Shown: positions 48,960 through 60,799 of the stretch, one piece after another | Layout: the number at the start of each line of letters is the position of its first letter | Numbering within the stretch: position 1 is the stretch's first letter | NCBI GenBank assembly: GCA_038496675.1 | Contig: CM076671.1 | Location: 3,496,869-3,560,868 of the forward strand | Length of the DNA: 64,000 bases | Reading direction: 5' to 3' | Origin: Rachycentron canadum | Lineage: Eukaryota > Chordata > Actinopteri > Carangiformes > Rachycentridae | Position numbers and translations under genes: made by a program | Notes under the pieces: model-generated | What the model was told of the DNA's origin: nothing | Database searches by the model: none | Seen by the model: only the letters and a program-made list of their open reading frames with translations

Positions 48960-51900
48960 GATGAGACACAAGAAAGCCAATCATATTACAACACAAAGCA
49001 TAATGATGGTAACTGATGGGCAATTTATATAAACACAGGTTTTTCAATACATTGCCCGTCTTTGGCATCAAAGTAACTCCAATTTTTAATGTTGTATCTG
49101 ATTTCTTTAATGTTGCTAACACACAGAGTGAGGACCATCATTATTATAAGCGTTATTCATATGTTACAGAGCTTTTGTAATGGTATTACAAAAGAAAAGC
49201 CTTGAAATAATGCTCAGCATTTTTTCAAGCCTTTCGAGGCTAAATTTTTTTGTTCAGGTTTTCAACATCTTTCTAAGTCAAGTTTTAGTGGAAAAAACCA
49301 GAACTATCAGGGGAGATATAGAAAGCAGGATAAATGATCTATCCCGACAAGAAGTAGATTCCAAAACTTGAGTTCTAAGGATTCCAAACTCACAGCGGCC
49401 TGTGTTTGGAGAATAACCAAGAGCAGCGGCTAGCTGCCTGTCTTCAAAGGAGCTGCAGGAGAGGAGGTGGTGAATAAACCCAAATTCAGGCCATGTTTTT
49501 GGCATGAAAGTTTTCAAAAAAATCTTCCCTTCCTTTTATTTCCTTTAATTGTCATATTCTCTGCTCACCGTGCTTCATAAGTAGTCTACAGGTAGCATGC
49601 TCTGTCAGGTTTTACAAGCTGTGAGGCATCCATGAGGGGCCGAAATCCCTCTGTTTTTTTGGCTCTGTAGAGTGGAATATAGCAGGGATCACGAGCTGCG
49701 CCTTCCCATCCGCCAGGCTGATTGGAGTATTGGAGCTGATTCCCCCTGTTTCACTCTCAGCCTAACTAGTTCTCAGAGCTCTTTGAAGTGCCTCACCCAG
49801 AGCTCTGGCAATCTGCAGGAGACAAATCTCCAGACATGCTGGAAGAGGAGGAGCTGAAGAGCTGAGATGCACGTTCGGCACGCGCTCACACATTCAGCGT
49901 GAGAGCCGTCTGCGCATGCAAACATACGATGCAAACATACGATGCAATGCATTTTTCTGTGAGTTTCTACACATACTTGTGGGTTTCACACGCAGGTTAT
50001 TCCTTCAACCTGAATCCCAGATGTCTTTTTCCTCATAACTGCAGGCAACACAACCTGTGCAGAATTCACTCTTTTAAGTAGAAGCAGGAGAAACTCGGTT
50101 CATAATGATGTTGATAATAATAATGGCATAATATATTTCATAATATATTTTCAACTTATTTAAGGGAAGAGACTGCCCTGGTATATTGAAGAAAAGTTCC
50201 TGCATTGCCTGAAATGACTTTTAATTGACTCCAGTGTGCTGCGGCACTTCAAAATATACAGGGATTCTCTGGCTTGAGTTTCACTTCCAGTTGGCCCTGC
50301 TGCAATTTAGTCCCGTTTCCCCCAGTAATAATATTACCATCATTACACAGATGACTATTCCTTCCACTTCTCAGCCTCAAATGTTCCTAAAATCCCCAAA
50401 TCTCCACCTTGAAATGCACTTCCACAGTGCTGTGAGCTTAACGCCCCGAGCTACAATCCATCCAGGCAATAATTCCATTACCATACAGAACATGACGTAT
50501 AAGGGCATCGCTTCTGCTTCAAAACACACTGACACTCACCACACTGAAATGTGCCCACAGTCTGCAGTGCCTCCATAGCGTTTGTACCATATTCTAGGCA
50601 AATGTACACACTCCGATGTACACACCTAGCAGAAAGTGGCTGCTATTTGAGTTGAGTATTTTATTTTATATTTTTCAGCAGAAATTATAAATAAATGACT
50701 AAGTGCACCATAGGAAATGAGCTGAACTTGAGTTTGACACTTATGGCATATTCACGTGAATGTGAGATGTGTTTGGGAATTGGGACACTTCACTTGCACT
50801 GAGAGAGATCTTGTTTTTATTTACCGTGACCCTGCTTATGAAGGCAGGTTCCTACCACTGAGACTCATCAGATGGGATCATTTGGTGTTAATTGCACACT
50901 TTAGTGATGTCAACAGGCATTGCTTTTGTCAGAATTGTTTGCAAAAAAATACCACGATGTTTAAACTATCTGATTTCCCCAACTCGATCATATGAATAAA
51001 AAAAAAACAAGCAAACAAAAAAAAAAAACATCACAAACTGCAGAAAAACCTTTCAGTTTGACCTCTGACTGGTAATTACAAGAACAATGGGGTGGTAAAC
51101 AGAGCAGAGAATCCACTTTAAGGCGCAAGAAAATAATACAATGTCAGGGTTAATAACAATCACCCAGGGACATATAGAGTGAGAAGTTAATTCTGTCAAT
51201 GTGTTAAAATTGCGCTTTAAAAAAAGGGGGGGAATACACTGAAGCTGATGGAGTAAAAAATATCTATTTATTGCTGTGAACGAGGCACAAAACCAAAAGG
51301 TATCAAAATAAACATGTTAAGTGTTTGAGCCACGTTAAAAGCACCATTACAGCAGGAATGCTGTTTATCTGTTGACCATGATAATTTAAAGATGTGTAAG
51401 TGCAGTGTGGGAGTTATTTTGTTGAAAGAACATATTTATCACTGGTTCATGGAAATGTTGGAGGTTTCATTCAGACATTGTGGGTGTATTGGGCATCAGC
51501 AGTGCCTTTTAAAGCTTATGTTTGTGTACAATCAGTTATCATGTTGCTAATAAATTGTAAAATAAGGCCTTGGTCAAAATTCTGCTGTCACACACGGTGA
51601 TAAGGCAAATCTAATCGCAGTTGGAAGCAATTATTCAAACTCAACAGTTCTGTGAAAATGAACTGGAAGACTTCTAACCTTGAGTGTAGCACAGTCCATC
51701 TCACCGTGAGCTGCAATTCCACCTCAAAATTATACCATCAGGACTGAACTCTTTTACCTTCAAATACAATGTGACTCGCCCAGCATAAACTGCTTTTTTT
51801 AATCCTACATGGCAGTATTTTAAAAGTTTACTGGAAAGATGATGTGTTGCTACGACACTGACACGAACCACATACATACACACGTGAACCCAAAAGAGGA

Positions 51901-53540
51901 TGCCCAGGGAGCATTACTATTCAGGGTGTTGCCAGAGCATTTACACCCTTCCACTGGCATGCAGTTTTAAAATTACCAAGCCAAATGGATGTTTGACTCA
52001 AACAACACCCTTAGGATGTTTACTGTGCACTGCAAAACACTTTCAGCTTCAAATCAACCTGGAGTAATTGCAGGGTTTTTAAAAAAAACAAAAAAAAAAC
52101 AAAACATGATTTGTACTTACAAGCTCCAGCTTTAACATGCCTGATTTGGGGTTGAGATATAAAGGTGCTTTGATTGTGGGATGATTTGGTTCAAGGATGG
52201 TTGGAAAGGGATCTGCGTGGTTACATAAATCCACACCTTGGGCGATATCTTATGTTGGAGCTAGAAAGGGTGGGTGGAGGAAGCAAGAGCTTTGCAAGCT
52301 GTTGCACACAGGGACAGGGAAAATATCCCAGGCATCTTGTAGGCATTGTCTTGCGTGGCCATTGTTTGTGAATGTCAGGCAGCAGCTTCCAGCTCTCAGT
52401 GTGCTGGAGAGGGTTGAAGCTTAGTACTGTGACAGATACACACACACACTCTCACACACAACACACAGTTTCAGCTTCCCTAAAGTGTTGCAGAGGGTAG
52501 AAGGGTAGCTTACAGCTTTTCCCTAAAGCCGCAGTCCAGGAAAGCTCCATTATAGTGTCTGCATCGCTCTCTGCTGGCTGACTGTCTGAACTGCACTCAC
52601 ACATATCCACCCCCTGATCCATAGTGCCCTCTTTCATCTTCATGAACTTTTAGTGTTTTTCTGGTTTTTTTTTTTTTTTCTCTCAAAACTTGATGCCATT
52701 GCCATTGATGCCAGGTTTTTTTTTTTTTTCAACCAATCAAATGTGTGACACATATCAGGCTATAAATAACAAAAAAATAAATAAATAACATGTAAATTTG
52801 TTTCAAAAAGTTAAAACTCTGCATTAATTTCTCATATCAGTCAGACAGTTAGGTGTAACAGGAAAACAACACCTGATATCACCAAGTACCAACATACACA
52901 TACAACACTTTTGCATGCCTTGTGTGTCTGGAGAGTGAGTGTGAATTTCAGAAGGTCTAGAATTGTAAAACAATTCAGTAAACCTATTAAGCATTAACAG
53001 TGATTTAAAAAATGTTCATGTATGACATAACAGAAAATAAAATAAATACAGAGGCAACAATATAAAGATCTTGCAAGAGGTGAAACAGGAGTGTTGCTTG
53101 AAAATCTGTAATTCAGAACAGGTATCTGTGTAGTGCTAATCCTGGATCAGGTGTCCTGCTGTGCACTGGAATCACTGATTCTCTCTGGGTCAAGTAGTAC
53201 CAGGGCTCCTTTGTCAAATAAGGTGTTTAAGGAATTAATAAGAAGTACAGAGAATTAAGGATTTTTTTGTCGATTCATCTAATAAAAAGATGTTGGTATT
53301 TATAAACATAAACCTCAAGCAAGGTACAGACAACTTAGAAGTCATACCATAATAAAAGCCCATACTGTTGGGATAGACCACACAAGCACAGTGTAACTCT
53401 GTGCTTGTAAAACTACTGGTAACGCTGAGTTTTGATCTTATCCCTGTCACCCCTCATCTACTTCAGGCCCACCATGGTTCAATACATTCTGTGTGTAGAC
53501 GGGTATGTAATTGAATGTTACCTATACCTTTCACTGCGCA
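48960..53540. other. unassigned non-coding DNA
   Basis: Contains a 13-base tandem duplication (49920-49945), short AT duplications near 50128-50151, A runs (51000-51030, 52080-52100) and T runs (52664-52679, 52715-52729). A plus frame at 49672-49857 begins just after an acceptor-like CTCTGTAG but matches no family. Confidence 0.5.
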
Positions 53541-53543
53541 CAG

Positions 53544-53624
53544 GGCCAGAGCAAGATTGAAACTCTATCAAATACCCTACTTGAAAACAGCCTCCTCCGG
53601 TCTAAAGACATCGATGAGTGTGAA
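53544..53624 (+). CDS. candidate internal (cassette-like) exon, product unknown
   Basis: Exactly 81 bases lie between an acceptor (CCTATACCTTTCACTGCGCACAG in two overlapping pyrimidine stretches) and a strong donor (GAA|GTGAGT). The frame starting at the first base is fully open for 27 codons and encodes GQSKIETLSNTLLENSLLR then SKDIDECE, an amphipathic, coiled-coil-like peptide with plausible codon use. An 81-base exon with phase 0 at both ends is the usual form of a cassette exon. I do not recognise the protein family, and no second plus-strand exon with equal quality was found. A second frame is also open, so chance cannot be excluded. Confidence 0.33.
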
Positions 53625-53997
53625 GTGAGTGCTGTGTGCTTCATTCATATCAGCTGTGGTTTCCTAGTTTTAGCTTAAAAGCATAAACTATTACAAGGTA
53701 ATTGATATATATTATTTCTTATATAACAAGTTTTTTGGAGTTTAGATGCACGTTGTACACTATAAATAATTCGACTGGATCAAGTGTGAAATGATTCTTG
53801 AGTTTAAAAACGTGGCCTTTTTGCTTAATTGCTTTGAGGTTGCTGACATTATTTTTGACTGATGTGTCAATTTTTGATTGATGTTTTTGGAGCCTTTTTC
53901 TGAAGGGATTTCTGCCAGAGTGCCTTGGCTTTTAATGCAACATTGAAAACATTTGTTTATCACCCTCCATCCGTTACAGAATCCACCCTTTCTTTGT

Positions 53998-53998
<1 letters not shown>

Positions 53999-54034
<36 letters not shown>
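53999..54034. repeat. 36-base poly-T run
   Basis: Read on the minus strand this is a poly-A run directly after ACCAATAAA, as would be left by retroposition of a polyadenylated transcript; the upstream sequence was not recognised. Confidence 0.95.
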
Positions 54035-54036
<2 letters not shown>

Positions 54037-54673
54037 TGGTTACTGCGCACCATGTCCAGATTTCTCTTCAAAGTATATTCAAGTATATGGGGGGGTGGTG
54101 TCTAATACAATGTGTGACCTCAAGAACAACCTTACTGAAGAATTACACATTGTCATTCACTTCCCTCTCTCACCTTGCAGTTGAGGTACATTTGTTTAAG
54201 TCCAGGCAATTATAAGGAAAGTGCTTGCGAGAGGACATATTTCACTATCAAATCAATAAAATGTTCCAGCAAAAAGGACTTCCACTTATCACTTTCATAC
54301 CAATTTGGAGATAGATATGTATAGATAGATGGATAGATATAGTAATTATTGTAAAAATGTTTAAATCAGTGGAGAGGAGAGATTTTTACTCTATGCATAA
54401 GGATAATTGAAAGCACTCCTGGGGAGCAATTTATTGACAACAGAAACTGTCACTGTTTGAAATCCTAATTTGTATAAAGCAGCAAACAACCTTATCACCA
54501 ACTGAGAAAATCATAACAACCTTTATTTTTATGTTTTGGGTATCATTTTGTTGTCATCTCAATGACCATAAATGACAGCTGTGATAGCACAGAGAAGCTA
54601 AAAGTATGAGTTGAATTTGAGCCATTGCAGAGATTTGCTAATATCCATACATTGAGTGTAATTTCCTGTTTAG

Positions 54674-54692
54674 TGTGTGTGTGTGTGTGTGT
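54674..54692. repeat. (GT)n microsatellite
   Basis: About nine GT units. Confidence 0.9.
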
Positions 54693-55572
54693 TTGAGCTT
54701 TCTAGAGGCTTAATGGGACAGCATCATTAAGAATGAATTTATTGCCCAGAGCTAACATCCGTGGGTGGAAGGAGAAAAAAGTAGCCTAAAATATTGAAAG
54801 TATCCTGAAGAATCTTGGGCTAGTTTTCTTTAAACTAATAGCTTAACAGTTCTCTGAATTTCAGTCAGACAAAAACATTGGCAGTGTGGACAAATACCAT
54901 GGATATATTGCATTATATCTCTCACAATACTAGCACTAGTATTAGAGAGCTAATTTTGATGCTATTCAGTATTTCACCAACTGTCTCAACACAAACAACG
55001 GGCATTGTTTGGCTTTTGTGAATTTTAATGATACATGTAATAGCTCTATTGTGTATATTTATCAGCCAGGCAGACACACTTGTTAGTCGGCTGGCGTGGC
55101 AAGCGTTTACTCTGACAGCCATGTAAACACGCAAATCCTCACACTGGTATTGCCTGAGCTAGACATCCGGGGCCCCCTGACAACAAAACAACAGTCCAGC
55201 CATCTTCCAAGGGCCCTGCTCGGCGTCATTCAGGCATCACCCTTCCAGCATGCCCCACGACTTGAGGGTTTATTGTCGTAAACCCACTACATAACGCATG
55301 CTGATAGATGTAGACTCAGCTAGAAAATGTCTGCATCAGTGGAGTGCTGCTGAAGTGGTTCTAGTCTTAATGGAGTTTACAAACCACCTGGATATCCTGG
55401 ATGTCGACACAATCGGGGCCAAAATATTCCTGTAATAAGTTTGTAAGTAAGCTGTTGCCAGGTGGAATTGAGCTGACTCACTGGTGATGGCTTTGGGGGA
55501 AGTATGTTTTTGATGTGTGTCCGTTTGTGCACGTGTTTGTGCGCGTGTACGACTTTGTGTATTAAATAGCTG

Positions 55573-55580
55573 TGACGTCA
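55573..55580. promoter_or_regulatory. CRE-type palindrome TGACGTCA
   Basis: Perfect eight-base CREB/ATF consensus in a unique-sequence stretch. No promoter features are seen beside it, so function is unproven. Confidence 0.25.
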
Positions 55581-57379
55581 TATGAATTACTTAGGTGCGA
55601 GTCAGTCAGATGAAAGAGATATCTTATCCCCTTGGATTTGCAAACACAGACGCACAGAAACAGGGCCGTGTACAAAGATGCTAACACACATAGGCAAAGC
55701 AAAATCAAACTCTTGCTCAGACCGGATATGAACATGATTCAAGGAGTCACCTGGGAGTGTCATTTCTAAGTATCTCCAGTGGGACTCGCCTCAGGTAATC
55801 CATAAGCAATTATTCTGGGGAGACAACAGACAGGCCTGTCATATCGGTTCTCCTCTGTGCAAATGCACTCAGGCGAGAACAAACGCTGCCATGAGTGTTC
55901 ACACACACACACACTTGCACACATTTGCACATCGATATACAAATGTGCATCTTCCTCTCACCTTTTCTTCCTCCTCCTGTCTCTCCTTCACACACAAATA
56001 CACTCTCTTCTTCATGCTCACGCAAACTCACCAAATTCAGGTCTTCCCTTTTCTCACATTCTCATCCTCACCTTCTCTGCTTCATGCACATTCACATGGG
56101 GAATGCATTCAAGTCCTAATGAGGTCTAGCCACCGGCCAATTTCATTCCTTCTTCGTGAACCTAGAGGGGAGTTTTGGACAAAGGGCTGAGTTTACTTTT
56201 CTCCAGGATACTACTTAAAGTGTGGAAACAGCCCCAGCAGGTCTGCTGTGGCTGAGAAGGAAATCTAGTATTCAGTGTTTACGGAATAAAACCAATTATC
56301 TCTCTCTTGTGAGTCCCCCAGCTTAATGGAAGTGAATGTTAAAGGGCTGAAGTAATTTGAGCCCTTAGTCTGTTTTTTTACAACTGATATTAATCAGCAC
56401 TATCTTGATTCTGTCGACACTGGTGTAGATTTCAATTTGCAAATTACAGTAGATATTAGGGCTAAGCATGTGAGCGACACAATGGACAAGCATAACCACC
56501 TCCTTATTCTGATTTGGGCTCTGCACGCATTCATACCATGCATTAATATCCATCTTTCTGTATCTGCAAAAGATTCATATTTTAAAGAAATTTTAAAGAA
56601 ACCCTTCATTCTAATTGTCAGGGAAGAATTTGCACAACATAGATGATAGAAGTTTTCATCTTATCCTGAAGAAAACCAACTACCCTAAACCTAAATTCGT
56701 AATTCTGGTTAACTGTGGTCCGAAAATTTGAACTGAGTCCAGAGTTGAAACAAAATCTACAACGTTTAAAACTTATTTGCTTCTGACAAGTACAAAAGTA
56801 CGACAACACACAAACACATACACACAGTGAAGTACACATTTGTTTGTTCTTCCACCTTGCCGGGTCAGAGACCCTCACTAGGACTTTCCCTACAAAAATG
56901 AAAGGCGATGTGTTGCTGAGACAAGCCACACTGCCTTGAATTTTAAAAACAGACATGAAACACACTTGGGTCCTTAGACGACCTGAGTTGATTGCTGCCC
57001 CACTGGCACTCCTTTAGAAAAATGTCCGACTCTTAGTTTGGACTTAGTCAAGGGAGAAATGAGCAAAGTGGCTCAAACACCTAGCTAACACCCTGCTATC
57101 CTTTAATTCATGCCTTTATCGTTTCTCGTCGCTTGGTTGCTCCCCTCTCTTGTCTCCCTTATATATTTTTTTCCAATTACTTGAGTGCACAAAGGCCCTC
57201 GCCCTTTTGGAGTGCAATAAATTATCGTCTCTTAATTAGGCAGCAAAGCGGTAAAAGCATGTCTGTCCAAGTTTGTTTCAACCTGACTGAAGATTTTATG
57301 ATTGAGAGGTGCAAACTAATTGGATTCTTGACTCGTGTCTGGATAAAATTGCTAGTCTATCAAAGAGGGATTGAGTGAG

Positions 57380-60300
57380 TGATTGAGACGGTGGGAGAGA
57401 ATGCAAGGTGTGAGTGTTAAGAAGAGAAACCAAAAAAAAGGGAGAAGTGCTGAGCAAGATGGGCTGTCACAAAAGAAAGAGGGTGAAGGGGAGTGAGAAG
57501 CATGAAAGGTAATTAAGAATTTATTCAAAATAAAGTGTAATTTCTTCTGCTCAAAATCAGGTTTCTATTGTTTTTAATGATAAATAAAGTACTTCTAGGA
57601 CTGGGAGTTTAACTTTCTACTTCCTTGCAAAAGTTTCCAAAAGCCCCTATGATTAGTAAAGTCATCGTTCCTTCCTTTGGCCCTAATTGTGCCCCAGGCC
57701 TTGTCTGATCAATAGACTAAATTCATCACAAAATCCTCCGGTGCCTTCCGTGCTGCCACAGATTAGATTTCAAGGCAGGAGAGCATACATAACAAGTCTC
57801 TCATTAAGATCAAATGCAATAAAGGAGAAATGAGGGGTCTAATTTCCAAATATCAAAACATTCAGAATAGGTTCTGGCAAACAGGAGTACATAGGAGCAT
57901 TATTTGGGTAAGTGCAGTCCTGACATGATTCTTTAAGGATCTTGGCAATGAGACCAAAACTATAGTGTGTGGGACGTAAGCCACAGATCTGTACTGTTGC
58001 TATTAAGTCATTAGCTTGAGATCAAAAGTCACTTTTGTATTGATAACAATTGCATTAATTGCTAACAAAGCTGAGTAGTGCTGCCAGGATCAACAGGCAA
58101 CAGTGGAATATGTGCTACCAAGTCCCCCAACAGCTGTCCTGCTATTAGCACCGATTGTGGAAAAAGGCTAATTGCGGGCTAAAGAAGTGGACTACCCTCT
58201 TTTTAGCTTTGTAACCTCAACATCTTGAGAATAAAGGGAGGCAATGAGCTCTGGGTCTTCTTGTAGGATTTTCCCAAGGTCAGCAGTAGGTAAGCCTGGC
58301 CAGACAGCCCCTGCGGCTACTCCACCTCCTCGCAAGTGGGGCCCAGCTAGCAGCCAGAAACCTCATAGCATCCTCCTAGACATACTTAAGCCAAATGAAG
58401 AGAACCATTCTAGACCCTGACCAAACCCCGAGGCACCAGCACTAGTGCCAGCAACCTGGCCTTCACGGACATCAGCCAAGATCTTGCTGGCAGCAGACGC
58501 TGCAGCTCTGGTGGTTTTCAAGTAGCTCCACCAGAAGGTGGAACAGTTTGGCAGCAGTGTATCAAAGGAGACGGGTGACTGCCCTCAGCAGTAAATCTCT
58601 GCTGAGCAGCAGACACGAGACCGTATCACCTTCCATTCACTGTCAGAGACACAATTGGAGCCATGTGCACACACCACTCGCTACCTTGCTGTTAATGATT
58701 GACCTGAAACCACAATAGCTAATAACATTCACATAATAATAGTAATTTTACCATAACACAGCAATTATTTTGTCAGAATCGGTGTGAGTTTACAGTGTAT
58801 ATTTATTATGTAGTGTTTAATAATACTATGATAGTCCAATGATTCCCTTCGGATAAATGGCACAAACCATAAAGCATCACCTCTGGAGCTTGTGTGGATT
58901 CAATAGGGCAGTTTTGTTGTTGACATCGAGCATCGGTCTGAGTATGCGTTTTTCTGGTTGAAGGACAGTCTTAGAAATGTTGCTTTCAGTTCTTCACTTT
59001 TCTGAGTTATTGTGATGGCTATGACTCAACCACATATTTGCAATTTGCACTTGTCTACATTCTGTGTGCTGAGAATTTAATATTGTATGAGGAAGTGAGG
59101 CCACATATCTCCAAGTGATGAAATTTATCAAAATATATTTAAAAAAACATGTATATATAACTCAGAACAATGTGCTTCTCGTGTATCCCTCTGGATATTG
59201 CTAACCAGGCGTGGCATATTTAATAATGTCTTCTTCAGATTTGAAGCAGGTATTTTCTTTAAAGCTGTATATTGTCCTTGACCCTGTACAAGCAAAGCCA
59301 CAGGCAGTTATCTGTATTGAAAAACCATGTTTTATTTATGTTGGAAGGAAAAAAAAGTCTCTTTTTTTTTTTACAGACCACAAAGAACTGCTGCTCTGTT
59401 TTTTGTCTCATGCATAGTGTTTCTGACCCTTTAACAATAAACAATAAACACAGACACACTAACACATGCCGTCTGGCAACAATCCTCTTTATGAATAAGG
59501 AAAATGACTGACAAGCTCCTAATTGCAAATTGATCTCATCGAAGGACTCATGGAACAATATGACTGCACCCAAGCCTTTTGACTTATTCTAACACAACAC
59601 ACAAGTATGGTCTCCAAAAATGTCAGTGTCTCCCAAAAATCAACCAAATTGAGGATTTGATAGATGGTAACTTCAAAGAATCAGAGAATGCTTGATGGAG
59701 ATTTGAATGACTTACTGATACTTGTGTTAATGGATTACCTGCATTGTATTCACAGATTTTCTCTTTATATTGCAATAAAGTTATATGAGGATATTGAGAT
59801 ATAATGTGATAATTGTACAAATGTAAAGCAAAAGAAAATAGTCAATTACCTTCTATAATCCAATGATATTTTTCATGGGGTGTGTGTACTTATTTTCTTG
59901 AATCCTAACAGTGACATCTGCTGGATATTTAAAGGATTGATTTGCCTTGGATAGAGGACTGGTGTTTGGATAAACACCCACAAATATGAGTGCAGAGTTA
60001 GAAAGAGATGAACAAGAAAAGCATTAATCATTTAGCTTTATTATTACAACATGATCTGAACCATGTAGCACTTGTTTCCTTCCCTGCTGAATGTGGTGTA
60101 AAGGCTGATCAGAATATCACACGCACAAATCTGATATGTTAAGAGCATATGTGCAGTTTATTCTATAAAACAGATCATTTAGAGCCAGCAACAAAGCAGT
60201 CTTACTCAGCTTTATTTCGTCTTTGTTGTCACTGTTCTGTTTCTCTACCAAATTCTGTCCCATTTTCCACATCTGCTCCAGGGGGAGTTGCTATTATAGC

Positions 60301-60600
60301 TTCTCTGCTTGTGTCTGAAAATACTACCATTGCCTGCTTCCTGGAAATGGCAAATTGTCACCAGCAAGTACCTTACCACACACACATACATAAGGATGGT
60401 TAGAGCCCATAGAGTACATCCACAGTCCCCCATGAGAGCTGGGGCTGTGTCTTTTGGAGACTTCTCTCTCTCTCTCTCTCTCTCGCTTCTCTGTGCTGTG
60501 GTTTGGCTGTAAAAATCCTCTGGGGACTGCAGAGCCCCAAGACTGTGTACAAGTGCAGTTGCAGCACAAACAGCAACACACTGAACCAACCCTGGCTTGA
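57380..60600. other. unassigned DNA, including possible conserved blocks
   Basis: 57600-57850 and 58020-58200 are unique sequences with several homeodomain-type TAAT/ATTA cores. 58230-58640 is a GC-richer block open in several frames on both strands. 59911-59924 is a one-mismatch CTCF-like motif. 60461-60484 is a CT array. No known gene or RNA is recognised. Confidence 0.5.
60461..60484. repeat. (CT)n microsatellite
   Basis: About 11 CT units. Confidence 0.95.
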
Positions 60601-60619
60601 TGATCTGTACAAAAGTGGG

Positions 60620-60797
60620 GCAGTGTTTGCCTAAAGCAGAGTGAAGTGGTCTTTTGAAGGAAGGTCAGTGGTTCAAATCCCAAGTCCTATGGGGAGAAAT
60701 TGAATGACTAACAGTTGCTGCTGCTTCTGCTGCTTGCTAAAATATATTCAAGGTGCCCTTGAGGCAAAAAAAAAAAAAAAAAAAAAAAAAGAAAAAA
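60620..60797 (+). mobile_element. tRNA-derived SINE with A tail
   Basis: A box-A-like stretch (GCCTAAAGCAGAGTGAAGTGG, within 60626-60649) is followed by GGAAGGTCAGT and an exact box-B core GGTTCAAATCC at 60670-60680. Then come AAGTCCTATGGGGAGAAATT and GAATGACTAACAGTTGC, which match a percomorph SINE-like repeat. The element ends in CCCTTGAGGC plus about 25 A (60766-60797, one G). Head, body and tail are in the expected order on the plus strand. Box A is degenerate. Confidence 0.65.
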
Positions 60798-60799
60798 GC

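Larger units (their letters stand above)
53630..57235. other. unassigned DNA
   Basis: Contains a 36-base T run (53999-54034), GATA-rich DNA (54305-54345), a TG array (54674-54692) and CA-rich/pyrimidine-rich DNA (55895-56090). TGACGTCA at 55573-55580 is a full CRE palindrome. No gene recognised. Confidence 0.5.

Noticed and set aside
49920..49945. Tandem 13-mer AAACATACGATGC as a CRISPR-like or minisatellite array
   Set aside because: Only two copies, with no spacer structure.
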